Shown in pieces: positions 16,338 to 25,501 of a DNA stretch of 64,000 nucleotides. The notes beneath the pieces are model-generated. The model was not told the origin of the DNA. It searched no databases and worked only from the letters and a program-made list of their open reading frames with translations. The stretch's first letter is position 1. Each line of letters starts with the position of its first letter. A program made the position numbers and the translations under genes. This DNA is from Hymenobacter sp. YIM 151500-1 (GTDB lineage Bacteria; Bacteroidota; Bacteroidia; Cytophagales; Hymenobacteraceae). Location of the stretch: assembly GCF_025979885.1 (NCBI RefSeq), contig NZ_CP110139.1:1302001-1366000 (forward strand). The letters run 5' to 3'.

Positions 16338-17147
16338 CCCAATCAGCCACGGGTCGCGCCACTCGGTGGCCAATTCGGCGGCTACGCTTACGCGCGGCTT
16401 GTGCGCGAGCTGCTGGCGTACTTGGCCGATCAGGCGCAGCAGGTTGCCCGACAGCACTTGGCGGGCGTCAGCGGGAGGCAGGTGCAGGGCGGCAATTTTG
16501 CTCAGCTCCACGCCGGGGTGCAGCCAGGGGCCATCGGAGCCGAAGAGGAACTTGCTGGGGCCGGCACGGTCGAGGGCGCGGCGCAGGATGTCAAAGCGGC
16601 GCACACCGGAGGTGTCGGTGTAGATGTTGGGGAAGCGCACGAGCTGGTCGATGAGGCCGGTTTGGGCTCGCCAGTCGTCGGAAAACGAGCCCAGGTGCGG
16701 GATAATGAAATTGACGTCAGGGTACTGTTCGCCGAGCAGCTCCACGGCTGAGATTTCGCCCACCACATCATACAGCACCGGCAGGCGGAAGGCGCGGGCC
16801 ACGTCGCAGATTTCGCGGCTCAGGCGCGCGTCGTAGCGGTGGCACTTGATGCCCACGAAGCCGTACTGCTGCACGGCCGTGCCCACCAGCTCCAGCACCC
16901 GGCCCCGGTCGCGCTGGGCGTGCACGAAGGCGAAGCCGTAGAACCGCTCGGGCTGCTGCTGCACCAGCCGGGCCACGTGGCGGTTGGCCGCGGCGTAGTC
17001 GGAGTGAAAGGCGGCGAAGAGCACCGTGCGCTGGATGCCGGCTTCGTCGGCCCATTGAAGGTAGTCGGTGAGGGGCGCGTCGGTGTCCCAGGGGCCGGTG
17101 AGGCCGTCGCCCCGGCCGGCGTGGCAGTGGCAGTCGATGATGAGCAT
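16332..17147 (-). CDS. Amidohydrolase family (TIM-barrel metal-dependent hydrolase)
   Basis: A 271-residue protein of the amidohydrolase-2 type. The metal-binding H-x-H is at residues 7-9 (IIDCHCHAG), a further His lies in FIIPHLGSF, and the late Asp is in FLFGSDGPWLHPG. Tryptophan/aromatic and beta-alpha repeats fit a TIM barrel. Relatives include decarboxylases and lactonases acting on small carboxylic acids; the substrate is not predictable. It is the last of a run of minus-strand genes and converges on the sigma-54 activator. ATG at 17147 sits directly before the conserved metal-binding strand. Confidence 0.85.
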   Translation of the reverse strand: MLIIDCHCHAGRGDGLTGPWDTDAPLTDYLQWADEAGIQRTVLFAAFHSDYAAANRHVARLVQQQPERFYGFAFVHAQRDRGRVLELVGTAVQQYGFVGIKCHRYDARLSREICDVARAFRLPVLYDVVGEISAVELLGEQYPDVNFIIPHLGSFSDDWRAQTGLIDQLVRFPNIYTDTSGVRRFDILRRALDRAGPSKFLFGSDGPWLHPGVELSKIAALHLPPADARQVLSGNLLRLIGQVRQQLAHKPRVSVAAELATEWRDPWLIGK

Positions 17148-17223
17148 GGCTGGATTATTTTACCGGATGCTACTAAGCTGCTGGTTTACACGTGTGGCTG
17201 CCTCTAGTAGGCACCTGGTCTGC

Positions 17224-17943
17224 TTAAAAGACCTCTATCTCCTTGTGCCTTGATTGCTTGGCTTTGCCAATCAATCTCTTGCCATGAGCTTTTAACGCCT
17301 CAGCTACGCTTTGCGCACTGATACTGTGTCGTGCGGCCTGGGCGAGCAAATCGGGGCGGCTATTGATATCATTCGCCAAGCGCACTAAGCCAGCCCCCAC
17401 GTTGCGGTTTACTTGAGCTTTCACCGGGTCGCCCGACCGACCAGGCTTGGATTTAGTACCGTATAAATTCTGCCGTAACTGCTCAGCTTCTGCTACTACA
17501 ATGCGCTGCAAGGCTTTTTTCTGCTCCTCTGTCAGTATCTCTGCCTCAAACTCAGCGGCCACCTCGGCACTCAGCAACTCGTCGAGCACCGTTGGCGTGG
17601 GGCTGGCAGCACCGCTGTGCCGGCAGCCACACGTGGCCGGGGCCGCTTGCCGGGCCTGTAGCCGCAAGCGTGCCTCTAAGCCGAAGGGCTGCAAAAAGCG
17701 TCGCACCGCTTGCTGGCAAGTTGGGCAGAGCGGCTCGTTGGTTATCAGCAGGATGCTCTTCACTTGCCGCGGGAATCCTGGCTCGGCCGCGGCCCGCTGC
17801 TGAAACCAGCGCATTAACTGCTGCTCGGGCGGCCCGCCCTGGCTTGCCCGGCGCAAAGGCACGCGCAGAGGCGGACCCTGGTGTGGGTACACAATGGCAA
17901 CGGCCGCCGAGCCGGCCGCATCAGGAGTGGAGTACGGGTTCAT
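17224..17943 (-). CDS. Unknown protein, possibly a divergent deaminase fold
   Basis: A 239-residue protein I cannot assign firmly. Residues 38-83 hold PPEQQLMRWFQQR followed by ILLITNEPLCPTCQQAVRRFL. The spacing and wording recall the zinc site of the cytidine deaminase-like superfamily (H-x-E helix, then P-C-x-x-C after a strand), with Cys73 and Cys76 in place but Pro where the His should be. The C-terminal half is helical and charged (LTEEQKKALQRIVVAEAEQLRQNLYG...) and ends KQSRHKEIEVF. ATG at 17943 overlaps the end of the M20 peptidase gene by 23 bases, which implies coupled translation; the frame extends upstream to 18120 only as overlap. A polymorphic-toxin or nucleic-acid deaminase role would be speculation. 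Confidence 0.55.
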   Translation of the reverse strand: MNPYSTPDAAGSAAVAIVYPHQGPPLRVPLRRASQGGPPEQQLMRWFQQRAAAEPGFPRQVKSILLITNEPLCPTCQQAVRRFLQPFGLEARLRLQARQAAPATCGCRHSGAASPTPTVLDELLSAEVAAEFEAEILTEEQKKALQRIVVAEAEQLRQNLYGTKSKPGRSGDPVKAQVNRNVGAGLVRLANDINSRPDLLAQAARHSISAQSVAEALKAHGKRLIGKAKQSRHKEIEVF

Positions 17944-19339
17944 GGGAAGACGCGTGAGAAGGTGAAGGTTGAAACGCCCCGAGCCGGCGCAGAAAGGCCA
18001 AACTGGTGCGGATGCCCCGCCAGAAGTTGGGCAGGTGCAGAAATTCGTCGGGGCCGTGCTTGCCGTCGTCGGGCAGGCCGAAGCCCATGAGCACCGTAGG
18101 GATACCCAGATGCTCCTCAAAAAGGCTGACCACCGGAATGGTGCCGCCGGAGCGCTGGAGCACCGGCGCCCGCCCGAAGCCTTCGGTGTAGGCTTGGGCC
18201 GCGGCTTGCATGGCCGGGTGGTCGGGCGCCACGGTATAGGGCGGCGCGTGCAGCTGAGCCTGAAGCGTGGCTTGCACCTGGGGCGGTGTAAGCTGCCGCA
18301 GATAATTCCGCAGCTGCTGTTCCACGATGTGCGGGTCCTGGCCGGGCGCCAGCCGGAAGCTGAGCTTGGCGCGGGCCTGCGGCGGCACCACCGACTTCAC
18401 GCCCTCGCCTTGGTAGCCGCCGCTCAGGCCGGTGATGCTGAGCGAGGGGCGCAGCGTGGTACGCTCGTAGAGGCTGTAGCCCGGCTCGCCCCAGCCCTGC
18501 CCTACCTGGGCTTCGCGCAGCAGCTGGGCATCGGGCGGGCCGTGGCGGCGCAGGTAGGCTCGCTCGGCGGCGGTAGCTGGCTGCACGGCGGCGTAAAACC
18601 CCGGAATAGCCACCCGGCCGTCGGCATCGTGCAGGGCAGCCAGCAGCTCGCTGAGTGCCTGCAAGGGGTTGAGCACGGCCCCGCCGAACACGCCGGAGTG
18701 CAGCTCGGCCCGCGGCCCCTGCACGGTTAGCTCGGCGGCCAGGGCGCCACGCAGGCCGTAGGTGAGCGAAGGTTGCGCGCTGGAAATCATGTTGGTATCC
18801 GACAGCACGGCCCAGTCGGCCCGCAGCCGGCGGCGGTGCGCCTGCACAAAGGCGCCGAGGTTGGGGCTGCCGATTTCCTCTTCGCCTTCCAGCAGCAGCT
18901 TCACGTTCAGCGGCAGCGGCTGGCCGCTGGCCAGCAGCAGCTCCAGGGCCTTCACGTGGGTAAACAGCTGGCCTTTGTCGTCGGAGGCGCCGCGGCCGTA
19001 GAGCTTGTCGGCGTGCACCACGGCCCCGAAGGGCGGCACCGTCCAGGCCGCCGTGGGCTCCACGGGCTGCACGTCGTAGTGGCCGTAGATGAGCAGCGTG
19101 GGCTTCCGCGGCCCCACCAGCTTTTCGGCGTACACGATGGGGTGGCGCGGCGTCTCGAACACCTGCACCCCGTCGAGGCCGATGCGGCGCAGGTGCCCGG
19201 CCAGCCACGCCGCGCAGGCCCGCACGGCCCCGGCATACTGCGGGTCGGTGCTGATGCTGGGGAAGGCCACGAGCTGCCGCAATTGGGCCAGCGCCCGGCG
19301 CGGCCACGCAGGGCCAGAAGGAAAGTCAGCAGGTTGCAT
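17921..19339 (-). CDS. M20 family dipeptidase/metallopeptidase
   Basis: A 472-residue zinc peptidase of the M20 (carnosinase-like dipeptidase) group, likely cytoplasmic. Metal ligands are visible in LLIYGHYDVQPVEP (His87), YGRGASDDKGQ (Asp120) and LLLEGEEEIGSPN (catalytic and metal Glu at about 153-154); the dimerisation lid region follows and RSGGTIPVVSLFEEHLGIPTVLMGFG near the C-terminus completes the catalytic half. Length fits the family. The stop region overlaps the start of the unknown gene at 17943 by 23 bases, so the two are probably translated together. ATG at 19339 gives a complete N-terminus. Confidence 0.92.
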   Translation of the reverse strand: MQPADFPSGPAWPRRALAQLRQLVAFPSISTDPQYAGAVRACAAWLAGHLRRIGLDGVQVFETPRHPIVYAEKLVGPRKPTLLIYGHYDVQPVEPTAAWTVPPFGAVVHADKLYGRGASDDKGQLFTHVKALELLLASGQPLPLNVKLLLEGEEEIGSPNLGAFVQAHRRRLRADWAVLSDTNMISSAQPSLTYGLRGALAAELTVQGPRAELHSGVFGGAVLNPLQALSELLAALHDADGRVAIPGFYAAVQPATAAERAYLRRHGPPDAQLLREAQVGQGWGEPGYSLYERTTLRPSLSITGLSGGYQGEGVKSVVPPQARAKLSFRLAPGQDPHIVEQQLRNYLRQLTPPQVQATLQAQLHAPPYTVAPDHPAMQAAAQAYTEGFGRAPVLQRSGGTIPVVSLFEEHLGIPTVLMGFGLPDDGKHGPDEFLHLPNFWRGIRTSLAFLRRLGAFQPSPSHASSHEPVLHS

Positions 19340-19457
19340 GGGTAAGGCAGAACAGGTTTCTGAATACGGTACCGGCCGGGCGGCCTAACCGAAAAGCGGC
19401 GCGGCCGCTGCCCACAAAGCAGGCGCCGCCAACGGCGCCGGGGCCGCGCGCCGGGCC

Positions 19458-20594
19458 CTAGTAGCGGGAAGCGGCCGGGTCAGCTTCGTGGGGAACCTGG
19501 GCGTTGGGAGTGAAAGACCAAGCGGCGGCACCTGCGGCCCAGGCCAGCAGCGCGCCGGTAAGGCGGGCCACATCGGCGGCCGAGTGGTCGGCGCGCAGGC
19601 AGAAGGCCACCTGAGGCACGGCCGGGCGCTGGGCGTTGGCCAGCAGCAGGCCCCGGATGCCTTGCTGCTCCAGGTAGCAGTGCAGCCCCAGCGCCGCCGC
19701 GGCCGTGGGCAACGCCAGCTTCTGCACCGGAAACCAGCCCCCACCAGCCGCCCAGCCCGCCCCGTGCAGGACCCGCCGAAACTCACCGATGCGCAGGGCC
19801 AGTTGCTGCCGGGCCGCGTCGCCCGCCCCGGACGCGTCGCGCTGAAGAGCTTGGCCAGCGGCCCAGGCGTGCCAGTTGGAAACCGGGCTGCTGTGCACGC
19901 GCGTGGCGCCGCGGCGCGCCAGGCGGGCCACCCAGGCCCGGCTGCCGGTGAGCACCGCCACGGGCACGCCCAGTCCTTTAGCCAGGGAGGTGATGCAGAG
20001 CAGGTGGGGGCCACGCACGCCCAGATAGGCCAGACTGCCGCCCCCGTCCCGGCCCAGCGGCTGCCGGACCGTGGGCTTCTCCCCCACCACCCCAAATGCC
20101 TGCGTGTCGTCGATGAGCAGCACGCTGCGCGGGTCGGGGCGCAGCAGGTCCTGGTAGCGGGCCAGCGGCGCGGGGCCGTCGGCGCCGGGGCGCCAGCCGT
20201 CGGTGAGCAGCCAGGGCGTGCGGCCTTGCTGGCGGTAGGTGTGCAGGAGGCGGCCCAGGGCAGCCAGGTCGTTGTTGTCGGCCGAGAAAGGTACCACGGG
20301 CAGGCCGCGCAAGGCGGCGCGGGCCGCACCCCACTGTCCCACCGGGTACATGGCCTGGTCAATGAACACTGCCGCCGTGGTCGGGGCCAGCGCCAGCACG
20401 TCCCAAAACAAATGCAGCGTGGAGGGAGCCAGCAGGCCGGTTTCCAGGCCTTGGCGCCGGGCCACCGCCGCGGCCACCTGCCGGTGCCAGCCCGGCTCCT
20501 GCAACGCCGCCGGGCGGCCGGTGCTCAGCGGCAAACCGGCCGGCACAGCGAAGCGCGGCGAGCCGAGGTAGTGGGCAGAGGTGAAGTCGAGCAT
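19458..20594 (-). CDS. PLP-dependent enzyme, alpha-oxoamine synthase/aminotransferase-like
   Basis: A 378-residue fold-type I PLP protein. The cofactor Asp is in SVLLIDDTQAFGVVG (162-163), and the Schiff-base lysine is Lys206 in CITSLAKGLGVPVAVL. The sequence order resembles 8-amino-7-oxononanoate synthase and glycine C-acetyltransferase, but the substrate half is divergent and the usual His after the Asp (DEAHSxG) is replaced by Gln (DDTQAFG). Substrate unknown. It is the gene upstream of the M20 peptidase on the same strand, 118 bases apart, so co-transcription is possible. Confidence 0.78.
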   Translation of the reverse strand: MLDFTSAHYLGSPRFAVPAGLPLSTGRPAALQEPGWHRQVAAAVARRQGLETGLLAPSTLHLFWDVLALAPTTAAVFIDQAMYPVGQWGAARAALRGLPVVPFSADNNDLAALGRLLHTYRQQGRTPWLLTDGWRPGADGPAPLARYQDLLRPDPRSVLLIDDTQAFGVVGEKPTVRQPLGRDGGGSLAYLGVRGPHLLCITSLAKGLGVPVAVLTGSRAWVARLARRGATRVHSSPVSNWHAWAAGQALQRDASGAGDAARQQLALRIGEFRRVLHGAGWAAGGGWFPVQKLALPTAAAALGLHCYLEQQGIRGLLLANAQRPAVPQVAFCLRADHSAADVARLTGALLAWAAGAAAWSFTPNAQVPHEADPAASRY

Positions 20595-20670
20595 AAACGG
20601 CGGTGAGCAGGCTAAGAGCAGAGCGGCGGTGCATGCAGCGGTGGTTTCGGGGCCTGGCCTTCCCCCCCGA

Positions 20671-20826
20671 GTGAACGGCCCGGAAGATGTGTACCGCGAA
20701 GTTTCACTTCGCGAGGCGTCAGAACGAGGACGCTGGCCGGCACTGAGTGGTGCCTACCCGACGGCGCACACGCGAGTCGCGAAGTGGAACTTCGCGGTAC
20801 AGGTACATCTTCTGGGCACCGTTCAC
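20671..20826. repeat. Long nested inverted repeat with CGCGAAGT palindromes
   Basis: Left 20671-20714 and right 20777-20826 pair imperfectly over about 44 bases (outer GTGAACGG / CCGTTCAC, inner GTACCGCGAAGTTTCACTTC and inverse). Each arm also holds its own small palindrome CGCGAAG...CTTCGCG. The same short palindrome is at 60558-60576. The rest of the 311-base gap (20595-20905) shows no gene. Confidence 0.85.
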
Positions 20827-20905
20827 CGGTGCTGGGCTACCCCGTAGGCGCGCGCAGCAGACCGGCCTACCAGCTTTTGCAGCCGCCAGGCCGGTTGGTT
20901 TAGCG

Positions 20906-22963
20906 CTATTCCTCGTAGCCGTTGCCGTTGTAGCGCGGCACGGGCACGGCCGCGGGCCGGGCTTGGCCCAGGCCGTTGGCCAGCGGGCCACCCGCCAGCC
21001 GGTTTTGGCTGCGGCGGTTCTGGGTTTGCTGCAAGGCCACCTGCCGGTCAATCAGCTCGGCGGGTTGCAGGTAGCGGTCCTCGTTGCTGGGAATGTTCAC
21101 GCGGGCGTCCACGATGTCGGAGGCAATGTCGACGCCGGTTACGGCCTGGTAGGCGTGGATGTAGCGCTGGATTTCCTCGCGCCAGTAGTGGGCCCAGTTG
21201 GCCGCATTCACGGCCCCCACGTTGGGGTCGTTCCAGGAGCCGTAGCGGATGCTCAGCAGCAGCTGCTCGCCAAACACGCCCAGGTCGCGGAAGTGCGAGA
21301 TATTGGTGGAGTTCCAGCCTTGCAGCGTCTTCATGTTGTCGACGCGGTCCATCCACGGCTCGGCGTAGGGCACCATGATGCGGCCGCCCAGGAACTCGCG
21401 CATTTCGGGGCGGGCCAGCAGCCACTGCTGGGTCAGCATCTCGGCGCGGGCGGCCCAGGGCAGGTCGCCGTACTGGTTGTGGGCGCCTTCGGCCAAAGTC
21501 AGGTGCACCTCCCGCAGGTGGTTGAGGATGGGAAAGCCATCCGGAATCACCGTGGTGAAGTTGGCCTGCTGGTAGAACTCCATCGTAGTGCGCAGCAAGC
21601 TATGGAAGCCGCGCTGGAAGTTGGAGCGGTGCTCGGCGGCCGGAATGTCCTGCACGGCGCGGCCCTTCAGCGAGTAGCCGTACTCGTACTTGTACTCCTG
21701 GTTGCGGCGGTTGATGGTTTGCCGGAACCGCTCGTCCTCGATAAAGCCCCAGATCAGGTTGCTCAAGGGCCGCAGCGGGTCCAGGTTGAGGTTGGCCAGC
21801 GGGTCGGGGCCGGGGCCGGGACGGCGCACGTTCTGGAAGCGCAGGCTGATGGCGTTCATGGTTTGCACCAGGCCGCCTTCCTCGTGCCAGTACGACCAGA
21901 TCAGCTCCATCAGCGGCGGCGCTTGCAGCCGCGACTTCAGGATGCCGTAGCACCCGTTGCCGTTCAGCTCGCTGCTGCTTTTCAACGGCACTTCCGACAG
22001 CTTTTCCCGAATCAGCTTGAAGTAAGGCAGCACCTGCGCGTTGCCGTCCTCGGTGCTCAGCTGGTCGAGGTAGTCGTTGCGCAGGGCGCCTACGTCGATG
22101 CGGGCCCCGGCCAGGCGGCCCGCGTTTGACGCGCGGCGGCCGGGCAGCTCGCGCGGGCGGTTTTTGTTGAGGTTGCCCGCCACGCCGTCTAGGTCCTGCT
22201 CGAAGGTGCTGTTACGGTCGATGGCCAAGCCGGTTTCCTGCATCAGAAACGCCTCGGTGGCATATTTGAGCAACGTGTACGATGCCACCCGCGAAAACGG
22301 CAGGTACTGATTGCGCGCATCCTGGCGCATCTTCACCGAGTCGGCGTCCTGCGCGCACATCACCTTGTCGATAAAGGTGCGGTAGCGGCTGAAGTTGACC
22401 GTGCGGTTGCGGATGAGCACCCACAGGGCCTGGTCGGGGCTGCTTTCGCGGCGGGCTTCCTGCATGGTCACCTTCACCGGCGGAGTGGTGGCCTCTTCCA
22501 GCACGCGCACCTTCACCGGCCCGAAGTCCAGAAACTGCTCGTTAGTGGGTATGGGCTCCTCGTCGCGGCGGTCCGAGTCCTTGGCCACGAAAAAGCCCCG
22601 CACCAGGTACGACCCCAGCTCTTCCCAGGCATGTACCGTCCACGTCAGCGTTAGGCTTTGCTTATCGGCCAGCACCACCTCGTCTTTCGGGTACGTGATG
22701 TCGGCAAACATGGCGCTGTTCTCAGCCGGCTCTTCCTGGGGCGGTATCAGCCGGCGGCCGTTCTCCGCGGTGCCGTAGCCCCACACGTACTCCAGGCTCG
22801 GGGCGTCGGGGCGCAGGCTGTCAAACACCAGGCGGATGGCCTTGTGCTTGCCAATTTCAGCGGCCAGCTTTTCCTCGCTGCCTTCAACAATCAATTCCAG
22901 AGTCAATACGGAGCTGTCGCCCAACGACACCTGCGTGGCGTCAATGATTAGTTCGCGGTTCAT
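20906..22963 (-). CDS. Large protein of unknown function, last gene of the glycine-rich/HExxH block
   Basis: A 685-residue protein with no signal peptide or membrane helix. The N-terminal 150 residues are beta-rich and Ig-like (LTLELIVEGSEEKL, LTLTWTVHAWEELGSYLVRGFF). The rest is mainly helical with dense, conserved-looking aromatic segments: LRPLSNLIWGFIEDERFRQTI, AEGAHNQYGDLPWAARAEML, QQWLLARPEMREFLGG, MDRVDNMKTLQGW, and GEQLLLSIRYGSWNDP...WAHYWREEIQRYIHAYQAVTGVDI. I have an impression of similar proteins in cyanobacteria and actinobacteria beside glycine-rich partners, but cannot name a family. The start overlaps the HExxH gene by 23 bases, so translation is probably coupled. No catalytic motif is evident; a structural or carrier role is as likely as an enzymatic one. 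Confidence 0.8.
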   Translation of the reverse strand: MNRELIIDATQVSLGDSSVLTLELIVEGSEEKLAAEIGKHKAIRLVFDSLRPDAPSLEYVWGYGTAENGRRLIPPQEEPAENSAMFADITYPKDEVVLADKQSLTLTWTVHAWEELGSYLVRGFFVAKDSDRRDEEPIPTNEQFLDFGPVKVRVLEEATTPPVKVTMQEARRESSPDQALWVLIRNRTVNFSRYRTFIDKVMCAQDADSVKMRQDARNQYLPFSRVASYTLLKYATEAFLMQETGLAIDRNSTFEQDLDGVAGNLNKNRPRELPGRRASNAGRLAGARIDVGALRNDYLDQLSTEDGNAQVLPYFKLIREKLSEVPLKSSSELNGNGCYGILKSRLQAPPLMELIWSYWHEEGGLVQTMNAISLRFQNVRRPGPGPDPLANLNLDPLRPLSNLIWGFIEDERFRQTINRRNQEYKYEYGYSLKGRAVQDIPAAEHRSNFQRGFHSLLRTTMEFYQQANFTTVIPDGFPILNHLREVHLTLAEGAHNQYGDLPWAARAEMLTQQWLLARPEMREFLGGRIMVPYAEPWMDRVDNMKTLQGWNSTNISHFRDLGVFGEQLLLSIRYGSWNDPNVGAVNAANWAHYWREEIQRYIHAYQAVTGVDIASDIVDARVNIPSNEDRYLQPAELIDRQVALQQTQNRRSQNRLAGGPLANGLGQARPAAVPVPRYNGNGYEE

Positions 22964-24308
22964 GAGTAGTGGTGGTTAAGGGTTGGAAAGAAGTGCCGTT
23001 GGCCGAGAGCAGCGGCCGGGCCAGCGCGGAAACCGGCGCCGGCCCGCCGTAGGTGCGGGCCCGGCCCAGGGCCCAGCGCGTGAGCAGGTGCGTGAGCTGG
23101 CCGTACTCCTCGGCGGCCGTGAGGTGGCCGTCGGCCTTGGCCTGGCCCACCACGGCAAACGCCAGCGAAGGAGCGGCCTGGGCACGCAGGGCCGGCTGGG
23201 CCTGCCACTGCTGAAACAGGCTTTGCAACTGGGCCGGCTGCCGCTCGGCCACCGGAAACAGCTCGGCCAGGCGCCGCCCGCGCAGGGCCGGGGAGCGGTG
23301 GTTGCACACCAGCCCGGCAAAGGCCGGCAGCAGATTCAGCAGTAGCCCAATCAGCTGCTGCTTATCGGCGGCCAGGCCGTGGGTGGGGTACAGGGCCTGC
23401 CACTGCTGGGCCAGCGCCGCCCACTGCGGGTGCGGAAACAAGGCCTGGCCCAGGGCGAGGCTGATGCGCACCCGCATCCACGGAAACGGGTGGGGCCCGT
23501 CGGTGCCGATGCGGAACACGAAGTAGCTCGGCAGGCTCACCACGCTCAGCAGCCCGTAAGTAGCCGAAATGCCCAGGTGCGCCAGCGCCCAGAAGTCAGA
23601 CAGGATTTCGTTGAGCCAGCGGCTGAGCAGCTGCCAGCCCACTTGCTCGGCGGGCCCGCTCTGCGCCGCGCGCTGGTCGAGCTCGGCCCGGATGGTGGTG
23701 GTCAGGCCCAGCAGCTCGGAGCCCTGGTGGCCGACTTCGTGAATCAGCGAGGAGGCAATGCCGCTGCCCACCAGCCGCTCGCGCGGAATCTGAATCACGC
23801 CCACGGGGTTGTCGTCGCCGCCGGGCAGGCGGGTGCGCGCCCTACGGATGGCGGCCCCGTGCCCGCGCTCCACAAAGCAGATGAGCGGCGGCGGGTCGTA
23901 GAGGTGGCCGGGCAGGGCCAGGGCGTCTTCGGCCAGGGCATCGAGGCCGGCCATGAACACCCCCGTCACGTGCTCCCCGCGCTGGCTGAACACGTCGGCG
24001 AAGATGTCGACCTGGTCGAGCAGGTTGTTGAAGCGCAGCTTCAGCAGCACGAAGCGGGCCTGGGCCTGGTCGGCGGTGAGGGCCTGGCTGTCGGGGCTGC
24101 GCACCCAGCGCACAAACTCCTGCAAGCGGCGGCGCAGGTCGAAAGCCACGCGGGCCAGGTGGGCGTTGATGGCCGCCTGGGCCGGCGCCGACACGGCCGC
24201 GGCCAGCACCATGGGCATGCCCAGCGCAAACGAGCGCACCGTCTGCAAGCGGCTGAACAAGGCCAGCGCCTCGTTGGCCAAAAACCGGGTGTCGGCGGCG
24301 CGGCGCAT
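22941..24308 (-). CDS. HExxH zinc metalloprotein of unknown family
   Basis: A 455-residue protein carrying a metallopeptidase-like site: His190-Glu-Val-Gly-His194 in SSLIHEVGHQGSELLGL, with a possible third ligand Glu234 in RWLNEILSDFWALAHLG, the gluzincin-like arrangement HExxH...ExxxD. Hydrophobic stretches surround residues 20-50 and 245-265, the latter possibly membrane-associated. I do not recognise a named family. ATG at 24308 starts two bases after the stop of the upstream glycine-rich gene; a longer frame to 24350 would overlap that gene. The 3' end overlaps the 685-residue gene. Position suggests it acts on, or matures, the two glycine-rich proteins; that is inference. Confidence 0.8.
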   Translation of the reverse strand: MRRAADTRFLANEALALFSRLQTVRSFALGMPMVLAAAVSAPAQAAINAHLARVAFDLRRRLQEFVRWVRSPDSQALTADQAQARFVLLKLRFNNLLDQVDIFADVFSQRGEHVTGVFMAGLDALAEDALALPGHLYDPPPLICFVERGHGAAIRRARTRLPGGDDNPVGVIQIPRERLVGSGIASSLIHEVGHQGSELLGLTTTIRAELDQRAAQSGPAEQVGWQLLSRWLNEILSDFWALAHLGISATYGLLSVVSLPSYFVFRIGTDGPHPFPWMRVRISLALGQALFPHPQWAALAQQWQALYPTHGLAADKQQLIGLLLNLLPAFAGLVCNHRSPALRGRRLAELFPVAERQPAQLQSLFQQWQAQPALRAQAAPSLAFAVVGQAKADGHLTAAEEYGQLTHLLTRWALGRARTYGGPAPVSALARPLLSANGTSFQPLTTTTHEPRTNH

Positions 24309-24310
24309 GG

Positions 24311-25321
24311 CTAGAGCTGGATGATGAGCGTGCGGCCCCGGCGCTGCCACGTGCCGCGCGTAGCCCGCTGCGGCGCCGGGCCGTAGCCGGCCGCCGAATC
24401 ATCCGGGCCGAAATCGTCGTCGTTGTAGTCGGCCCCAGAGTCGGCGTCGTAGCCGTCGTCCGGGCCGGGGCTGTAGCCGCCGGAGCCGTTGGCAGCTACG
24501 GGCCCGAAGCTATTGCCGAAACTGAAGCTGCTGAAGTTGGGCCCGACGCCGATTCGGGCGCCGCCCAGGCCGGGACGCATACTGCCGCGGGAGCCGCCAG
24601 GCGTGGGGCGCCGGCCGGCCGTACGGCCACGGCCAGCCGCCGTAAACCGGCCGCGCGCGTCGCGGGCCGGCGGACCGCTCCGGCGCAGCAAGCCGGGGGC
24701 GTGGCGGCGGGCCGCCTGGCCCAGGGCCGTGCGTACGGCCGCCTGGGGTGGCAGGCCGGGGCGCTGCCGCTGTAGCCCGGCCCCGCGGCGGGCCGCCGAG
24801 TTGGCGAAGCGCACAAAGGCGCGGGCCGTTTCAAACTCCTGGTCTTCGGGGCTGAGGCCTTCCAGCTCCAACTCAAACAGGTTGCTGGCGGCCGAGCCGA
24901 GCTTGCCGCCAATCATGCCCCCGATGGGGCCTCCCACAAACGTGCCCAGGGCCGTGCCGGCAACGGGCAGGGCGGTTTTGGCCACCGTTTTGAGGGCCCC
25001 GCCGATGCCGCGCCCGATAGGTGAGTTGGCAAAGTTGCGAATGGCGCTGCCCGCGCCCTTAATCAGCTTACCCAGGAACATGTTCAGCTCCTGCTCATTG
25101 GTAACTTCGAGCAGCTCGTGGGCCAGCTCCATTTCCTGGGTTTCGTTGAGTTCCTCGCCGAGTTCGTACTGCTCGTACTGCTCGCCGTTCAGCTCGTACT
25201 GCTCGCCGCTAAGCTCACCCATAAACTCGGGGTTGAACTCAAAGACTTCCTGCGAGCTGCCGTACTCCTGCTCCTGGCTGAGGGCTTGCTCGAACTCCTG
25301 TGCAAATTCGTTCTGGTACAT
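24311..25321 (-). CDS. Glu/Tyr/Gln-rich glycine-zipper protein, paralog B
   Basis: A 336-residue protein in four parts: an acidic N-terminus with repeated GEQYE/EQYELGEE words (1-60); a conserved block HELLEVTNEQELNMFLGKL (about 68-86); a Gly/Ala-rich stretch of zipper type (IGRGIGGALK...GTFVGGPIGGMIGGKLG, about 100-145) followed by ELELEGLSPEDQEFETARAF; and a low-complexity, Arg/Pro/Gly-rich tail ending RGTWQRRGRTLIIQL. The conserved blocks are shared with the gene at 25502-26335. Glycine zippers often pack in membranes or pores, but no signal peptide is seen. The stop lies two bases before the HExxH gene's ATG. Function unknown. Confidence 0.82.
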   Translation of the reverse strand: MYQNEFAQEFEQALSQEQEYGSSQEVFEFNPEFMGELSGEQYELNGEQYEQYELGEELNETQEMELAHELLEVTNEQELNMFLGKLIKGAGSAIRNFANSPIGRGIGGALKTVAKTALPVAGTALGTFVGGPIGGMIGGKLGSAASNLFELELEGLSPEDQEFETARAFVRFANSAARRGAGLQRQRPGLPPQAAVRTALGQAARRHAPGLLRRSGPPARDARGRFTAAGRGRTAGRRPTPGGSRGSMRPGLGGARIGVGPNFSSFSFGNSFGPVAANGSGGYSPGPDDGYDADSGADYNDDDFGPDDSAAGYGPAPQRATRGTWQRRGRTLIIQL

Positions 25322-25501
25322 GACGAAAAAGAATTAGTAAGAAGGTGATGGGGTGAAGAAGTGAGAAGGTGCCGATGGAGTGGTGAGGGGCTGGGATGGG
25401 GTGAGTTTGATATTCCGGCGGCGCGAGCGGCCCGAACCGGACCAATGACAGGTTGATTCCACTAGCTCACCGCCCGCCTCACCACCTTGCTACTCTTCGC
25501 T

